Source of the DNA: an uncultured Rhodospirillaceae bacterium
GTDB taxonomy: Bacteria; Pseudomonadota; Alphaproteobacteria; CAAGCB01; CAG-977
Assembly (NCBI GenBank): GCA_900550445.1
Contig: URSF01000004.1
Span: forward strand, 1 to 64,000
Length of the DNA: 64,000 nt
Direction: 5' to 3'
In this document: one piece after another, positions 9,923-17,242 of the stretch
Layout: each line of letters begins with the position of its first letter
How positions within the stretch are numbered: position 1 is the stretch's first letter
The notes under the pieces: model-generated
What the model was told of the DNA's origin: nothing
What the model saw: only the letters and a program-made list of their open reading frames with translations
Databases searched by the model: none
Program-made: the position numbers and the translations under genes

Positions 9923-10945
9923 ATGAGTAATTTTGACGTAACCGCTATCGGCGTGGCGTTCGTAGATGTTGTTGCCAATGTCACGGAAGATTTCCTCCGG
10001 CAATATTCTTTAACCAAAGGACAGGGCAATGTGCTGCCTATTTCCGTTTTGCGTGAAATCCGCAAGAATCTGATGGATTCTCGCGTGATTCCGGGCGGAA
10101 CGGCGGCCAACGCGATGGCGACGGTCGCGTCTTTGGGCGGCAGGGCCGCTTTTATCGGCAAGGCCTGCACCGATACGATGGGGGAAAAGTTCAAGGAAGC
10201 CTTTGATCATTGCGGCGTTAAATCATGCGTACCTTTGGTGCCGTTTGACCGCGACATTGACAGGGCGACGGCGCGCTGTCTGGTGATGGTAACGCCGGAT
10301 CATGACCGTACGTTCGCTTTTAACATGGGGATCTGCGAAGAAATCGAAGAAAGCGATATTGATACGCGGACGATTTTAGAATCCAGGATTTTGTTTATCG
10401 AAGGACAGATGCTGGTTTCCCGCCGCGCGCGTCAGGCGGTGGCCATGGCGCTGAAGACGGCCAAAGACGCCGGCGTTAAAGTGGCGTTTAATATGCATGA
10501 TTTGAATTTCCGCGCCGTCGCCGTTCAGGAAGTCATTGAAACGATTCGCACGCAGGCCGACATTTTAATCGGCAATGAACGCGAAATTCGCGGGTGTTTT
10601 GAAATTGACCGCAGTATAACGGATATGGACGCGTTTATGAATGTTCTGACCGACCGCCGCCAAATTCTGGCGATGACCCGCGGGGCGCGGGGCGCCTGTA
10701 TTTTTTCGCATGAGGGCATAGCGACGGTAGCTTCTGAAAATCACCAGTCCGTTGTTGACAGCACGGGGGCCGGCGACGCGTTCGCGGGGGGATTTTTGTT
10801 CGGTTTGTCGCAGGGGTTAAGTCTGCCCGCCGCGGGGAAGCTGGCGGCGTTGTCGGCGGCTGAAATTATCCGTATCTGGGGCGGGCGGCCGGAAAAGTCG
10901 CTGGCGGCGGAGTTGAAATCGTATCTGGACAGTGTCCGGCCGTAG
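9923..10945 (+). CDS. PfkB-family carbohydrate/nucleoside kinase (adenosine-kinase-like)
   Basis: A 340-residue ribokinase-fold kinase that phosphorylates a sugar or nucleoside with ATP. The N-terminal substrate motif is PGGTAANAMATVASLGG, and the C-terminal catalytic/anion-hole signature is DSTGAGDAFAGGFL, with the Asp as general base. The overall pattern, including VLPISVL and NEREIRG, resembles the adenosine-kinase-like branch seen in many Alphaproteobacteria, but the substrate cannot be told from sequence. It stands alone on its strand after clpA, with 79 bases to the next gene. No neighbouring gene points to a pathway. Confidence 0.85.
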   Translation: MSNFDVTAIGVAFVDVVANVTEDFLRQYSLTKGQGNVLPISVLREIRKNLMDSRVIPGGTAANAMATVASLGGRAAFIGKACTDTMGEKFKEAFDHCGVKSCVPLVPFDRDIDRATARCLVMVTPDHDRTFAFNMGICEEIEESDIDTRTILESRILFIEGQMLVSRRARQAVAMALKTAKDAGVKVAFNMHDLNFRAVAVQEVIETIRTQADILIGNEREIRGCFEIDRSITDMDAFMNVLTDRRQILAMTRGARGACIFSHEGIATVASENHQSVVDSTGAGDAFAGGFLFGLSQGLSLPAAGKLAALSAAEIIRIWGGRPEKSLAAELKSYLDSVRP

Positions 10946-11024
10946 TTTTTAACGTTTAAATCTCTTCATTTCTGCTTTTTTTTCGAGTACACTGTTCCTC
11001 GGTTTTAGTGAGGAGTTGCGTATA

Positions 11025-12356
11025 ATGCATTGGTATGAAATGAAGCTTGGCGGCAGAGGCCATACGGATTCGGCCATTTCTCAGGTCTGCCGGCCCGATC
11101 GCGTCGCCGACGTGGCAAAATATCTGGAACAGGTCGGGAAAAACGGCATTGTTGCCCGCGGTTCGGGCAGCAGTTATGCCGATCAGGCTATCAATGCCGA
11201 AGGCGCCGTCATGATGTCGGGACGGTTGGATTGCATTCGTTCTTTTGATGAAAAAACAGGCGAACTGATCTGCGAACCGGGCGTTACGTTGAAAACGATC
11301 ACGGAATTGTACGGGCCGCGGGGATTTATGCTGGCGACCGCGACGGGATCGGGGCAGCACACGCTGGGCGGAGCGATCGCGGCCAATATCATCGGCCAGA
11401 ACGGCCATAAAAAAACATCTTTGGCAAAATCGGTCAACTGGATTGACGTTGTTTTGGCAAACGGCGAAACGGTCCGGGCCGGCGGTTCCGAAAACGAAGA
11501 TCTGTTTAAAGCCGTCGTCGGCGGTCAAGGGCTGGTCGGGGTGATCGTTCTGGTTTCAATAACCCTGCTGAAACGTCCCGAAGAAAACGTAATTGTTGAA
11601 AAACGCCGTCTGGCCAACCTGAACGATTTGATGGAAGCGTTAAAAAGCGCCAGAAAAACAGCTGATTTCTGTTCGGTCTGGATTGATACTTCCGCGCGTT
11701 TGGACGCCGTGGGGCGCAGTGTTTTGACGACGGCTTCGTTTACCAAAGATCCCGTAACGGTTCCTTTGTTTTCTTTTCCGAAAATCAGGCTGCCTTTGCC
11801 GTATCCGGTTTTGTATCTTTCTTCTCTGCCGTTTTTTAAAAGCCTGCGTTATCGTTTGGCTTCGTCGTTTGGCAGAAAAGTCGAACCTTATGAAAAGTTT
11901 CTGTATCCGTCGGATAACGTGCGCCTGTTTTCGCAAAAAGGGGTCTATCAACTGCAGATTTCCTTTTCGGAAGCGGAAGGTCCGCAGGCCGTCCGCCGTA
12001 TTTTAACAGAGCTGTCGCAGACGCGCGTCAGCGCCTGCCGGGCCGTTTTGGTGCTGACAAAAGACGATACGCTGTCCTATCTGGGATCTGCCCAACGCGG
12101 GTATACGATCAGTCTGGATTTTATCCGCCGCAAAGGGCTGGAAGATTTTTTAAAACATCTGATTACGATTGCCGGCGAACATCACGGCCGTGTTTCTCTG
12201 CAGGACGACGCTTTGCTGGAACCGCGCAATCTGGTGCTGATGTACAAATATCTGGAAAAATTCCTTAAGGCCAGAGATACCTTTGATCCGCAGAAAAAAT
12301 TCGATTCCAACTTCGGCCGTCGCCTGTTCGCGAAGGAGAGAAAAAATGAACAATAA
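11025..12356 (+). CDS. FAD-linked oxidoreductase, DprE1-like
   Basis: A 443-residue PCMH-type flavoprotein. The FAD-binding domain shows GSGSSYADQ, then GSGQHTLGGAIAANIIGQNGH, and VGGQGLVGVI. A D-arabinono-lactone-oxidase-type C-terminal domain ends in FDPQKKFDSNFGRRL. The pairing with an SDR gene that overlaps its end matches DprE1-DprE2, which together epimerise polyprenyl-phospho-ribose to polyprenyl-phospho-arabinose for cell-envelope arabinan. In this Gram-negative context the product would be an unusual envelope sugar; this is inference. The ATG at 11025 is used because AGGAG (11011-11015) is well spaced; a TTG at 11016 abuts that site. Confidence 0.8.
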   Translation: MHWYEMKLGGRGHTDSAISQVCRPDRVADVAKYLEQVGKNGIVARGSGSSYADQAINAEGAVMMSGRLDCIRSFDEKTGELICEPGVTLKTITELYGPRGFMLATATGSGQHTLGGAIAANIIGQNGHKKTSLAKSVNWIDVVLANGETVRAGGSENEDLFKAVVGGQGLVGVIVLVSITLLKRPEENVIVEKRRLANLNDLMEALKSARKTADFCSVWIDTSARLDAVGRSVLTTASFTKDPVTVPLFSFPKIRLPLPYPVLYLSSLPFFKSLRYRLASSFGRKVEPYEKFLYPSDNVRLFSQKGVYQLQISFSEAEGPQAVRRILTELSQTRVSACRAVLVLTKDDTLSYLGSAQRGYTISLDFIRRKGLEDFLKHLITIAGEHHGRVSLQDDALLEPRNLVLMYKYLEKFLKARDTFDPQKKFDSNFGRRLFAKERKNEQ

Positions 12357-13092
12357 ACGCTCTTGGATAATTTTGGGCGGATCCGGCGTTATCGGCCGCG
12401 CCTTTGCCCGTGAAGCGGCCAAAAACGACAATGACGTCATCTTGTTGGGCAAGGCGGGCGATGACCTGACTTTGGTTGCCGACGACGTCCGGGCGCGTTA
12501 CCCCGACGTCGAAGTTTCAACGATTGAACTGGATACGTCAAATCTGGACTCTTTTGCCAAAACGGTTGAACAATGCGAAACGGCGGCGAAAAACATCATC
12601 AGCGTTTTTTCGGCATTGGAAACGGCGTATACGCAAAAAGAATGCGGCAAAGATCTGGGAAAAATCAAAAATATGTTTCAGATCAATTATTTTTCTCAGG
12701 TTTATTTTCTGTCCGCCATTGCGCCCGTCCTGCAAAAACAGGCCTGCGGCGAAATTATTGTTTTGGGGTCCGCCGCCGGTGAATACGGTATGCCGGACAA
12801 TTATGCTTTCGGATCGACGAAAGCGGCTTTGCACGTCTGGCTGCAGGGATTTCAGGCGCAGATGGCGCAAAACCATGTCAGCGTGACAACGGTCAAAGCG
12901 GACGACTGGGATACGGTCGGGGAAAGAAAACATGCGCTGTATCAACAACCTTTGGACCCGCAGGCGTGTGCCGCCGCCTGTTTGTATTATGCCCAAAAAG
13001 GGGTGAAGATTCGTTATTTCCCGTGGTACACGGCGTTAACCGTGCCGTTCAGACGGTACCTGCCGTATTTAAATAAACAGCCGCGGAAATAA
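12346..13092 (+). CDS. Short-chain dehydrogenase, DprE2-like, with altered catalytic Tyr
   Basis: A 248-residue SDR. The nucleotide motif is LGGSGVIGRAF, and the serine strand is IIVLGSAAGEYG. The catalytic helix reads NYAFGSTKAAL, so the position that is Tyr in YxxxK is Phe here and a Tyr sits two residues earlier. Its start overlaps the DprE1-like gene by 11 bases and has a good AAGGAGAG site, so translation is probably coupled. By pairing it would reduce the keto-intermediate made by the DprE1-like oxidase. Whether the shifted Tyr can serve as the acid is open. Confidence 0.75.
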   Translation: MNNKRSWIILGGSGVIGRAFAREAAKNDNDVILLGKAGDDLTLVADDVRARYPDVEVSTIELDTSNLDSFAKTVEQCETAAKNIISVFSALETAYTQKECGKDLGKIKNMFQINYFSQVYFLSAIAPVLQKQACGEIIVLGSAAGEYGMPDNYAFGSTKAALHVWLQGFQAQMAQNHVSVTTVKADDWDTVGERKHALYQQPLDPQACAAACLYYAQKGVKIRYFPWYTALTVPFRRYLPYLNKQPRK

Positions 13093-13107
13093 CCGGCGGG
13101 GGAAATA

Positions 13108-14991
13108 ATGGGAAAGAAGTCTTTTTTTCTTGATGCGTCTGTTTTACGGATTAACGACGGCACGCCGGTCAAGGTGACTTTTTTGGAAGCGCGGACAAGC
13201 GGTCATTTTGTCGGCTTTTATACACTTGATGCCGGGGCTTTTCATGATATCCGGACATTATTTCCCAATGTCGGCCCCGATACGTTGATCAGTAACGTCA
13301 GTTCCGTGTTTCTGGGCAATCGTTTAAACGGAAAAACGCCGGTTTTTTTTGTGGTGGAAAACGGTTATACCCTAAATAAGGACGCCGCGTGGTTTAATGA
13401 CGCCGCCGGCGGCCGGAACGGGTTTTGGAAGTTTTTAAAACCGGCCGAGGAAGAAGGACTGACGCCCGTTTTGGAACAAGGGGAAATCGTCTGGCGGCGT
13501 TCAAACGGCGAAACGGCCGCTCCGGCGCAGGAAGCCGGCCCCGGCACGCATCGGCCCGTTTTGATCTGGCAGTCAAACAGCGGACGGATTTTTGTTTTAA
13601 AAGGGAATATTTTTCACAGTTTCGGATACGGATTGTATCCGGAATTAAATCCTGATCAGACTCACCGTTTTTTACTGACGCCGCAGGAAGATGGCGCCAG
13701 TGTTATATTAAGCTTTGCGGACGGCGTTTCGCGGACGGCGGAACAGAAACCCGAAATTTCTTTTTGCCTGCATATCGGAGAACGCAATTTCGCGGCATTG
13801 ACGCGCAACCGGATTATCGGCGCGATTTTGCCGCTGCCGGAAATTGACGAACCGGTTTTATCGGCCGGTATTGAAATTCCTGATGATTTTGACGACGTTC
13901 TTTTTCTGGAAGGCTTTGAAGACCAGCAAACGCTGCCGGCCGCGGGAACGACGTTTCTGATCGAATCAAAGGGCAATCGGCTGACAATAAAAGGGGAAGC
14001 CGTTCCCGCCGTTTATGAGGCTCTGCTTTCCTGCGTCAAGATTCGGACAGACGCTTCTGCTGCTGCGAAAAGCGCGGTTAAAGTGACGTTCCAAACCGCC
14101 AAAGGAGAAATTGTAAAATCGGGTGAAACGGAAATTCTGTCGGAAAAAGCGCAGCTGCCGTTTTTGCCGGCAAGCGTATCTCTGCCGAAAACGGCGCCGG
14201 CGGCAGACAGGCCGGGCAAGATTTTTTCGGAGATCCTGCCGCCCTTTGCCGCGGAGGAAAAAGACGACGATCTGCCGGCTTTCTTAACTCAACCGCTGCC
14301 CGCGGCGGGTGCGCCCGGCGCCGTTAAACAACCCTCTGGCGCCAAAACGGCTTTAATTACGGGCGGCGCGCACAGAAGAGGCAAAGAAATTGCGCACGCT
14401 CTGGCGGCGCGCGGGTACAACGTGATCATTCATTGCCATACGGCCGTGGCCGAAGCGACGCATCTGGTAGAAGAACTGCGCCAGACATATCATGTTAAAA
14501 CGGCCTATTTCCGCGCGGATTTTAATTCTTTTGACGAAACGGCGGATTTGCTGGATTCCGTTTCCCGGACATACGGGCCGGTCGATTTGTTGGTCTGTCA
14601 GGCCGGTGCTTTTTCGCCCGAAGAAACCGCCGCGGGCTGGGAGATTAATACTTCCGTTAATCTGCGCGCTCCTTTTATTTTAATGAACGCTTTTGCCAGA
14701 TGCCTGCCCAAAGGACGCACCGGCTGTATTTTGTCGGTTTTTCATCAGCCGCCTGATGAGTTTTCTTCGTACGCGCTCAGCTGTTTGGCAATGGATAGCC
14801 TGATCGGCTGTGCCGCCCGCCGGTTTAAAGAAAGAATCCGCGTCAACGGTTTGGCCGTTGCCTGCGGACAATATGACGAATCCGTTGAACGCTGGGTGAT
14901 TGACGCCGTTTGTTTTCTGGCGCAGACGCCGGTTGTTTCCGGCCAGATTTTAAGATTTGACGGCGCTTGTCCGGGGGAAAAAAAGAAATAA
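13108..14991 (+). CDS. Multidomain protein: adhesin-like N-terminal domains fused to a degenerate SDR
   Basis: A 627-residue protein with no obvious signal peptide or membrane segment. Residues about 1-240 resemble two DUF4114-like beta domains, each with an NVGPDTL- or LNPDQTH-type segment. Residues about 255-330 (GNRLTIKGEAVPAVYEALL) resemble the cadherin-like repeats of large bacterial adhesins. After a Pro/Ala-rich linker, residues about 410-625 form an SDR close to pteridine reductases (TGGAHRRGKEI). Its catalytic site reads YALSC, so the YxxxK lysine is missing. It follows the DprE2-like gene by 15 bases and is probably in the same operon. A cytosolic, non-catalytic or binding role is possible; the function is unknown. 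Confidence 0.65.
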   Translation: MGKKSFFLDASVLRINDGTPVKVTFLEARTSGHFVGFYTLDAGAFHDIRTLFPNVGPDTLISNVSSVFLGNRLNGKTPVFFVVENGYTLNKDAAWFNDAAGGRNGFWKFLKPAEEEGLTPVLEQGEIVWRRSNGETAAPAQEAGPGTHRPVLIWQSNSGRIFVLKGNIFHSFGYGLYPELNPDQTHRFLLTPQEDGASVILSFADGVSRTAEQKPEISFCLHIGERNFAALTRNRIIGAILPLPEIDEPVLSAGIEIPDDFDDVLFLEGFEDQQTLPAAGTTFLIESKGNRLTIKGEAVPAVYEALLSCVKIRTDASAAAKSAVKVTFQTAKGEIVKSGETEILSEKAQLPFLPASVSLPKTAPAADRPGKIFSEILPPFAAEEKDDDLPAFLTQPLPAAGAPGAVKQPSGAKTALITGGAHRRGKEIAHALAARGYNVIIHCHTAVAEATHLVEELRQTYHVKTAYFRADFNSFDETADLLDSVSRTYGPVDLLVCQAGAFSPEETAAGWEINTSVNLRAPFILMNAFARCLPKGRTGCILSVFHQPPDEFSSYALSCLAMDSLIGCAARRFKERIRVNGLAVACGQYDESVERWVIDAVCFLAQTPVVSGQILRFDGACPGEKKK

Positions 14992-15064
14992 AAAAAGCGA
15001 GTCTTTTTTTATTATTTTATTCGTATCCCTTGCAAAGCCGCGAGTCATTCGTTTTCACCAGAAG

Positions 15065-15073
15065 TTATCCACA
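15065..15073 (+). promoter_or_regulatory. DnaA box
   Basis: TTATCCACA, a perfect match to the consensus DnaA-binding sequence. Confidence 0.6.
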
Positions 15074-15243
15074 GGAAAGGGGAGCTATTCCAGCTGAAAA
15101 AATAAATCAAGTAAAAGATGTTAAAAAAAAATAAAAATAATGCTTGATTATAAAAAACATTGTAGAAACAAAGGGTTATATGATTTGCCCAAAAAATAGG
15201 CAAATTGATGAAAAGCAAGGGAAACCCTTAATCAAAAGTAGGC

Positions 15244-15270
15244 TTGACATCTGTTTACACAGACTTATCC
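15244..15270 (+). promoter_or_regulatory. Candidate uvrC promoter with palindromic operator
   Basis: TTGACA (15244-15249) is a perfect -35 box. Immediately after it is a palindrome, TCTGT-TTAC-ACAGA (15250-15263). The best -10 candidate (TTATCC, 15265-15270) is weak and overlaps the second DnaA box. The palindrome between the boxes would suit a repressor, but it does not match a LexA site I can name with confidence. Confidence 0.4.
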
Positions 15271-15273
15271 ACA
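15265..15273 (+). promoter_or_regulatory. DnaA box
   Basis: A second perfect TTATCCACA, in the same orientation as the one at 15065 and overlapping the proposed -10 region of uvrC. DnaA bound here could control uvrC transcription. Confidence 0.6.
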
Positions 15274-15331
15274 GGTTTGGGGAAAACTTTGAAAAATGGT
15301 CAAAAAACGGTAAAAAGGTTTATGAATCAAT

Positions 15332-17203
15332 ATGATAGCTGAAAAATCCGTCACTTTTAAACCTGTCGAATCCGGCGAATCTGCACAAAACCTGACCGGA
15401 TCGGCTTATGTCGCCGCGCATTTGGCTTATTTTCCCGAACGGCCCGGCGTTTACCGCATGTTAAACGGACCGGGAAAAGTTCTGTATGTCGGCAAAGCGA
15501 AAAATCTGCGCCGCCGGCTGGAAAATTATGCGCACCCCGAACGGACCTGCATGCGTATTCAGCGTATGATTTCCCAGATCGAACGGATCGAAATTATTGA
15601 AACGACGACGGAATCGGAAGCTTTTCTGTTGGAAAACGATCTGATCAAGCGTCTGAAACCGTATTACAACATTTTATTAAAGGACGATAAAACTTTTCCC
15701 CATATTCTGGTGACGACGCGGGACGAATGGCCGCAGATGCTGAAACACCGCGGCGCCAGGACGAAAAAAGGGGAATATTTCGGTCCCTTCGCTTCGGCGG
15801 CGGCGGTTAATGAAACGCTGGCCGTTTTGCAAAAGGCTTTTTTGCTGCGTTCCTGCACCGACAATGTGTTTTATCACCGCACACGCCCGTGTCTGCTGCA
15901 TCAGATCAAGCGGTGTTCCGCCCCATGCGCAGGCAAAATCAGCCGGGAAGATTATCTGGCTTTGGTGCGGGAGGCATGCGCCTTTATGCATAACAAAAGC
16001 ACTAAAGTCCAATCGGAGCTGGCGGCAAAAATGGAACAGGCCAGCGCGGACATGCGTTATGAGGAAGCCGCCGTCCTGCGCGACAGAATCCGCGCGCTGA
16101 ATCAAATCCAAAGTCAGAGCAGCGATCTGGACGGTATTTCCGACTGTGACGTTATCGGGATCTATACGGACAAAGAACAAAGCTGTGTTCAGGTGTTCTT
16201 TTACCGCGGCGGGCGCAGCTGCGGGAATTATGCTTCTTTTCCTTCGCAGACGGCGGGACAGTCGGACGGCGAGATTTTGCAGGCTTTCATCGGCCAGTTT
16301 TATATGACGCATTCTTTGCCGCGGGAAATTTTATTGTCGGCCGCATTGCCGGAACAGGACGTCGTCGCGCAGGCTTTGGGCGAACGGGCGGGTGGATCGG
16401 TAAAACTGTCGGATAAAACGCGCGCCAACCGCCGCCGGTTGGTTGACAGAGCCGTGATGAACGCAAAAGAAGCGTTGCTGCGCAAACGGCTGGAAGGATC
16501 GGCGCGCGCGGAACTGCTGGAACAGCTGCGCGAATTGTTAAGACTGGAAAATCCGATTTCCCGCGTTGAAACATACGATAACAGCCATATTCAGGGAAGT
16601 CATGCCGTCGGCGCGATGGTTGTGGCGACGCCGGACGGGTTTGATAAAAAATCGTACCGGAAGTTTAATATTTCCTGGGATACGTTTACGCCCGGCGACG
16701 ATTTCGGCATGATGCGCGAAGTCTTAACTCGGCGCTTTAAACGCGGGCTGGCGGAAAATAATCTGCCGGACGTGATTTTGATTGACGGCGGTGAAATCCA
16801 GCTGCGCGTTGCTTTGGAGGTTTTAAAAGAGCTGAACGTTGCGAACGTTGCCGCCGTCGGGGTAGCCAAAGGCGTTGACAGAAACGCCGGCAAAGAAACG
16901 CTGCATTTTGCCGATCGTCCGCCGCTGAATTTGGAATTTGACAATCCTTTGCTGCATTATATTCAGCGTTTGCGCGACGAAGCGCACCGTTTTGTTATCG
17001 GAACGCACCGGATCAAACGGCGCAACGATACGCTGGTATCGGCTTTGGACAGTATCGCCGGAATCGGGGCAAAACGCAAAAAGGCGCTGCTGCAGCATTT
17101 CGGATCCGTCCGTGCGATCAAAGCCGTCAGCGCGGAAGAAATCGCCAAAGTCGAAGGAATCAGTCCGACTTTGGCAAATCAGATTTTTGAAGCGTTGAAG
17201 TAA
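15332..17203 (+). CDS. uvrC: Excinuclease ABC subunit C
   Basis: UvrC makes both incisions during nucleotide excision repair. The 623 residues show the N-terminal GIY-YIG nuclease domain (PGVYRML, then VLYVGKAKNLRRRL), a Cys-rich region (CLLHQIKRCSAPC), the UvrB-interacting UVR motif (RYEEAAVLRDRI), the RNase H-like endonuclease domain (VETYDNSHIQG) and tandem helix-hairpin-helix motifs at the C-terminus. The start at 15332 is the only ATG near the conserved N-terminus; the nearest ribosome-like site, AAAAAGG, is 13 bases upstream, so initiation may be weak. uvrB lies 15 kb away, as is usual. Confidence 0.95.
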   Translation: MIAEKSVTFKPVESGESAQNLTGSAYVAAHLAYFPERPGVYRMLNGPGKVLYVGKAKNLRRRLENYAHPERTCMRIQRMISQIERIEIIETTTESEAFLLENDLIKRLKPYYNILLKDDKTFPHILVTTRDEWPQMLKHRGARTKKGEYFGPFASAAAVNETLAVLQKAFLLRSCTDNVFYHRTRPCLLHQIKRCSAPCAGKISREDYLALVREACAFMHNKSTKVQSELAAKMEQASADMRYEEAAVLRDRIRALNQIQSQSSDLDGISDCDVIGIYTDKEQSCVQVFFYRGGRSCGNYASFPSQTAGQSDGEILQAFIGQFYMTHSLPREILLSAALPEQDVVAQALGERAGGSVKLSDKTRANRRRLVDRAVMNAKEALLRKRLEGSARAELLEQLRELLRLENPISRVETYDNSHIQGSHAVGAMVVATPDGFDKKSYRKFNISWDTFTPGDDFGMMREVLTRRFKRGLAENNLPDVILIDGGEIQLRVALEVLKELNVANVAAVGVAKGVDRNAGKETLHFADRPPLNLEFDNPLLHYIQRLRDEAHRFVIGTHRIKRRNDTLVSALDSIAGIGAKRKKALLQHFGSVRAIKAVSAEEIAKVEGISPTLANQIFEALK

Positions 17204-17207
17204 AACG

Positions 17208-17232
17208 AAAACTCCCCCAGAGGGGGAGTTTT
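17208..17232. terminator. Bidirectional terminator between uvrC and the autotransporter gene
   Basis: A GC-rich 8-bp stem (17211-17218 with 17222-17229) with an AGA loop, flanked by A and T runs. It is suited to ending transcription from both convergent genes. Confidence 0.9.
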
Positions 17233-17242
17233 TTATAAGTTT

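Larger units (their letters stand above)
14992..15331. other. 340-base AT-rich intergenic region with DnaA boxes
   Basis: It holds two perfect DnaA-box sequences 200 bases apart, with A/T-rich DNA between them (about 15100-15180). There is a 7-bp inverted repeat at 15183-15189/15199-15205, a short inverted repeat around 15216-15228, and a promoter-like element before uvrC. No convincing gene is present. It could be a replication-linked control region for uvrC or a replication origin candidate; dnaA, hemE or parAB, the usual alphaproteobacterial origin neighbours, are not nearby. Confidence 0.5.

Noticed and set aside
15144..15335. A 63-codon open frame whose stop overlaps the uvrC start (ATGA)
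   Set aside because: It starts with TTG, runs through the DnaA boxes and palindromes, and has no recognisable family. The overlap is suggestive of coupling, but there is too little to call it a gene.
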